From: Deltaproteobacteria bacterium
GTDB lineage: Bacteria; Desulfobacterota; Desulfobacteria; Desulfobacterales; JAUVGT01
Length of the DNA: 6,844 bases
Assembly (NCBI GenBank): GCA_030593645.1
Contig: JAUVGT010000272.1
Location: forward strand, 1-6,844
Direction of reading: 5' to 3'
Shown: positions 5,582 to 6,844 of the stretch, piece after piece
Layout of the letters: each line of letters starts with the position of its first letter
Position numbering within the stretch: position 1 is the stretch's first letter
The notes under the pieces: generated by a model
The model's input: the letters and a program-made list of their open reading frames with translations, nothing else
Database searches by the model: none
What the model was told of the DNA's origin: nothing
Translations under genes and position numbers: made by a program

Positions 5582-6667
5582 ATGACGGGATTTAAAATTA
5601 AGAAACCCACTCTCGTTTTAAACAAAGACAGGGTCCGCAGAAATATCAGAAGGATGGCCGATAAAGCAAGAAATAATGGTGTGCGGTTCAGACCCCATTT
5701 CAAGACCCATCAGTCCGCGCAGGTGGGTGAATTTTTTAAGGAAGAAGGAATCTCCTCGATTACCGTTTCAAGTGTGGATATGGCGGAATATTTCGCGAAG
5801 AATGGATGGGAGGACATTACAATCGCCTTTTCCGTTAATCTTCGGCAGATTGATGAGATAAATACTCTTGCGGAAAAGATCAGCTTAAATTTACTTGTTG
5901 AATCGATCGAATCAGTAGATTTTTTAGAAAAGCACTTAAAATCACCAGTAAATATATGGATTAAGATCGATGTCGGGTATAAAAGAGCCGGAATCGAGGC
6001 TGAAGATTTTAAATCCGTACTTGAAGTGGCAAACGGGATCAAACGATCAGAAAATCTGCGTTTAAAAGGGCTGTTAACACATGCGGGACATTCATATCAT
6101 GCCAATTCAAAAGAAGAGATAAAGGAAATATATCACCACTCCATAGCTTTGATAAAAAAGACCGGACAGTTTCTTGTGGACAGTGGCTTTTCAGGGATAG
6201 AAATTTCAGTGGGAGATACACCGACATCAAGCATTGTAGATGATTTTTCCGGTGTTGATGAAATACGGCCCGGAAATTTTGTGTTCTGTGATGTCATGCA
6301 GATGATTCTCGGGTCATGTTCTGAAAACGATATTGCAGTAGCCGTAGCATGCCCGGTGGTGGCGAAGCATGACCAAAGGAACGAAATAGTGATATACGGC
6401 GGAGCGGTTCATCTCTCAAAAGATACAATATCCACAAAAAACAATATATCAATATTCGGGCTTGTCGCACAGGAAGCACAGTATGGATGGGGGCCGGTAT
6501 TGGATCGTACTTTTGTAGCTTCAATAGCTCAGGAACATGGTATTATAAAAACCGATGAACAAAACTTCGGTCAAATAAATGTCGGCGATCTTTTATATAT
6601 ACTGCCTGTTCACAGCTGTCTTACTGTCAACCTGCTAAGGGAATTTTATATGATCGAAGGAGCCTGA
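5582..6667 (+). CDS. D-threonine aldolase/D-serine dehydratase-family PLP enzyme
   Basis: This is a 361-residue predicted cytoplasmic fold-type III (alanine-racemase-like) pyridoxal-phosphate enzyme acting on a D-amino acid or D-3-hydroxyamino acid. The N-terminal TIM-barrel domain starts PTLVLNKDRVRRNI and carries the PLP-lysine motif RPHFKTHQS with K41. IWIKIDVGYKRAGI, GLLTHAGHSYH and EISVGDTPTSS follow, the last being a phosphate-binding-type segment of the family. EIRPGNFVFCDVMQ leads into the C-terminal beta domain. Near its end PVHSCLT carries H344 and C346, matching the metal-binding His-x-Cys pattern of eukaryotic D-serine dehydratase; bacterial D-threonine aldolases usually have His-x-Asp there. 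GGGAGG at 5568-5573, eight bases before ATG 5582, decides the start over GTG 5558. No partner gene is next to it. Substrate (D-Ser, D-Thr or another) is unresolved. No terminator is seen before the next repeat. Confidence 0.88.
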   Translation: MTGFKIKKPTLVLNKDRVRRNIRRMADKARNNGVRFRPHFKTHQSAQVGEFFKEEGISSITVSSVDMAEYFAKNGWEDITIAFSVNLRQIDEINTLAEKISLNLLVESIESVDFLEKHLKSPVNIWIKIDVGYKRAGIEAEDFKSVLEVANGIKRSENLRLKGLLTHAGHSYHANSKEEIKEIYHHSIALIKKTGQFLVDSGFSGIEISVGDTPTSSIVDDFSGVDEIRPGNFVFCDVMQMILGSCSENDIAVAVACPVVAKHDQRNEIVIYGGAVHLSKDTISTKNNISIFGLVAQEAQYGWGPVLDRTFVASIAQEHGIIKTDEQNFGQINVGDLLYILPVHSCLTVNLLREFYMIEGA

Positions 6668-6692
6668 AAAGGAATGACAATTTATTAATGAA

Positions 6693-6844
6693 GACGGTCT
6701 CGAAAAAAGTCCAACTTCTGCGTTGTGCTGCATTTCGCAATCATTCAACGTACTATAAGTACGCTTCATGATTACGAAATTTGCACGCCTTGAATTTGAA
6801 CTCTTTACGAAACCGTCTAATTCGGACTTTTTACGAGACCATCA
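6693..6844 (+). repeat. Long palindromic intergenic repeat, copy 3 (long form, at right edge)
   Basis: The 125-bp core (6693-6817) begins GACGGTCTCG and ends CGAAACCGTC, and the third arm follows (6818-6843, ending TTTTTACGAGACCATC). From GACGG to the end of the third arm it is 151 bp, the same as the equivalent span of copy 1. The window ends one base later, so any outer extension cannot be judged. It begins 25 bp after the PLP enzyme stop codon. Confidence 0.88.

Noticed and set aside
1416..6844. CRISPR array
   Set aside because: The repeats are 125-151 bp, palindromic, kilobases apart and in mixed orientation.

Overview
The window reads as chromosomal DNA of a Gram-negative bacterium with an outer membrane. 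It encodes a lipoprotein, a periplasmic Spy/CpxP-like protein and an ECF sigma/anti-sigma pair. The moderate, AT-leaning composition, strong GGAGG ribosome sites and gene style suggest a Desulfobacterota-like (deltaproteobacterial) relative. That assignment is inference from style only; no marker gene here fixes it. All supported genes are on the + strand.

Layout. (1) 3-899: C-terminal 298 residues of peptide chain release factor 3 (prfC), cut by the left edge. (2) 994-1405: a single-gene cold-shock unit with an AT-rich promoter, a leader of about 118 nt that can fold, a 66-residue CspA-type protein and a strong terminator. (3) 1416-1572: first copy of a long palindromic intergenic repeat. 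(4) 1620-2396: a SpoU/TrmH-type RNA 2'-O-methyltransferase that probably starts at TTG. (5) 2616-3179: a lipoprotein of unknown role. (6) 3283-5030: an ECF sigma factor, a zinc-finger membrane anti-sigma factor overlapping it by one base, and a secreted Spy/CpxP/CnrX-like helical protein, closed by a strong terminator at 5063-5099. (7) 5249-5373: second, inverted and shorter repeat copy. (8) 5582-6667: a fold-type III PLP enzyme of the D-threonine aldolase/D-serine dehydratase family. (9) 6693-6844: third repeat copy, reaching the right edge.

How the parts relate. The most coherent module is the sigma/anti-sigma/periplasmic-protein cluster. It has the parts of an envelope-stress or metal-stress circuit: cytoplasmic sigma, membrane-bound inhibitor with a very acidic outer tail, and a basic periplasmic partner. 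An ECF-like promoter motif (TGTAAAC-N17-CGTC) precedes the sigma gene and suggests autoregulation. The other genes look independently expressed.

The most unusual non-coding feature is the three-copy repeat (125-bp core, 151-bp long form). It forms long imperfect hairpins and shows one compensatory base-pair change between copies. In the long form a third arm could compete for the same pairing partner. No phage, CRISPR array, tRNA or rRNA is visible.
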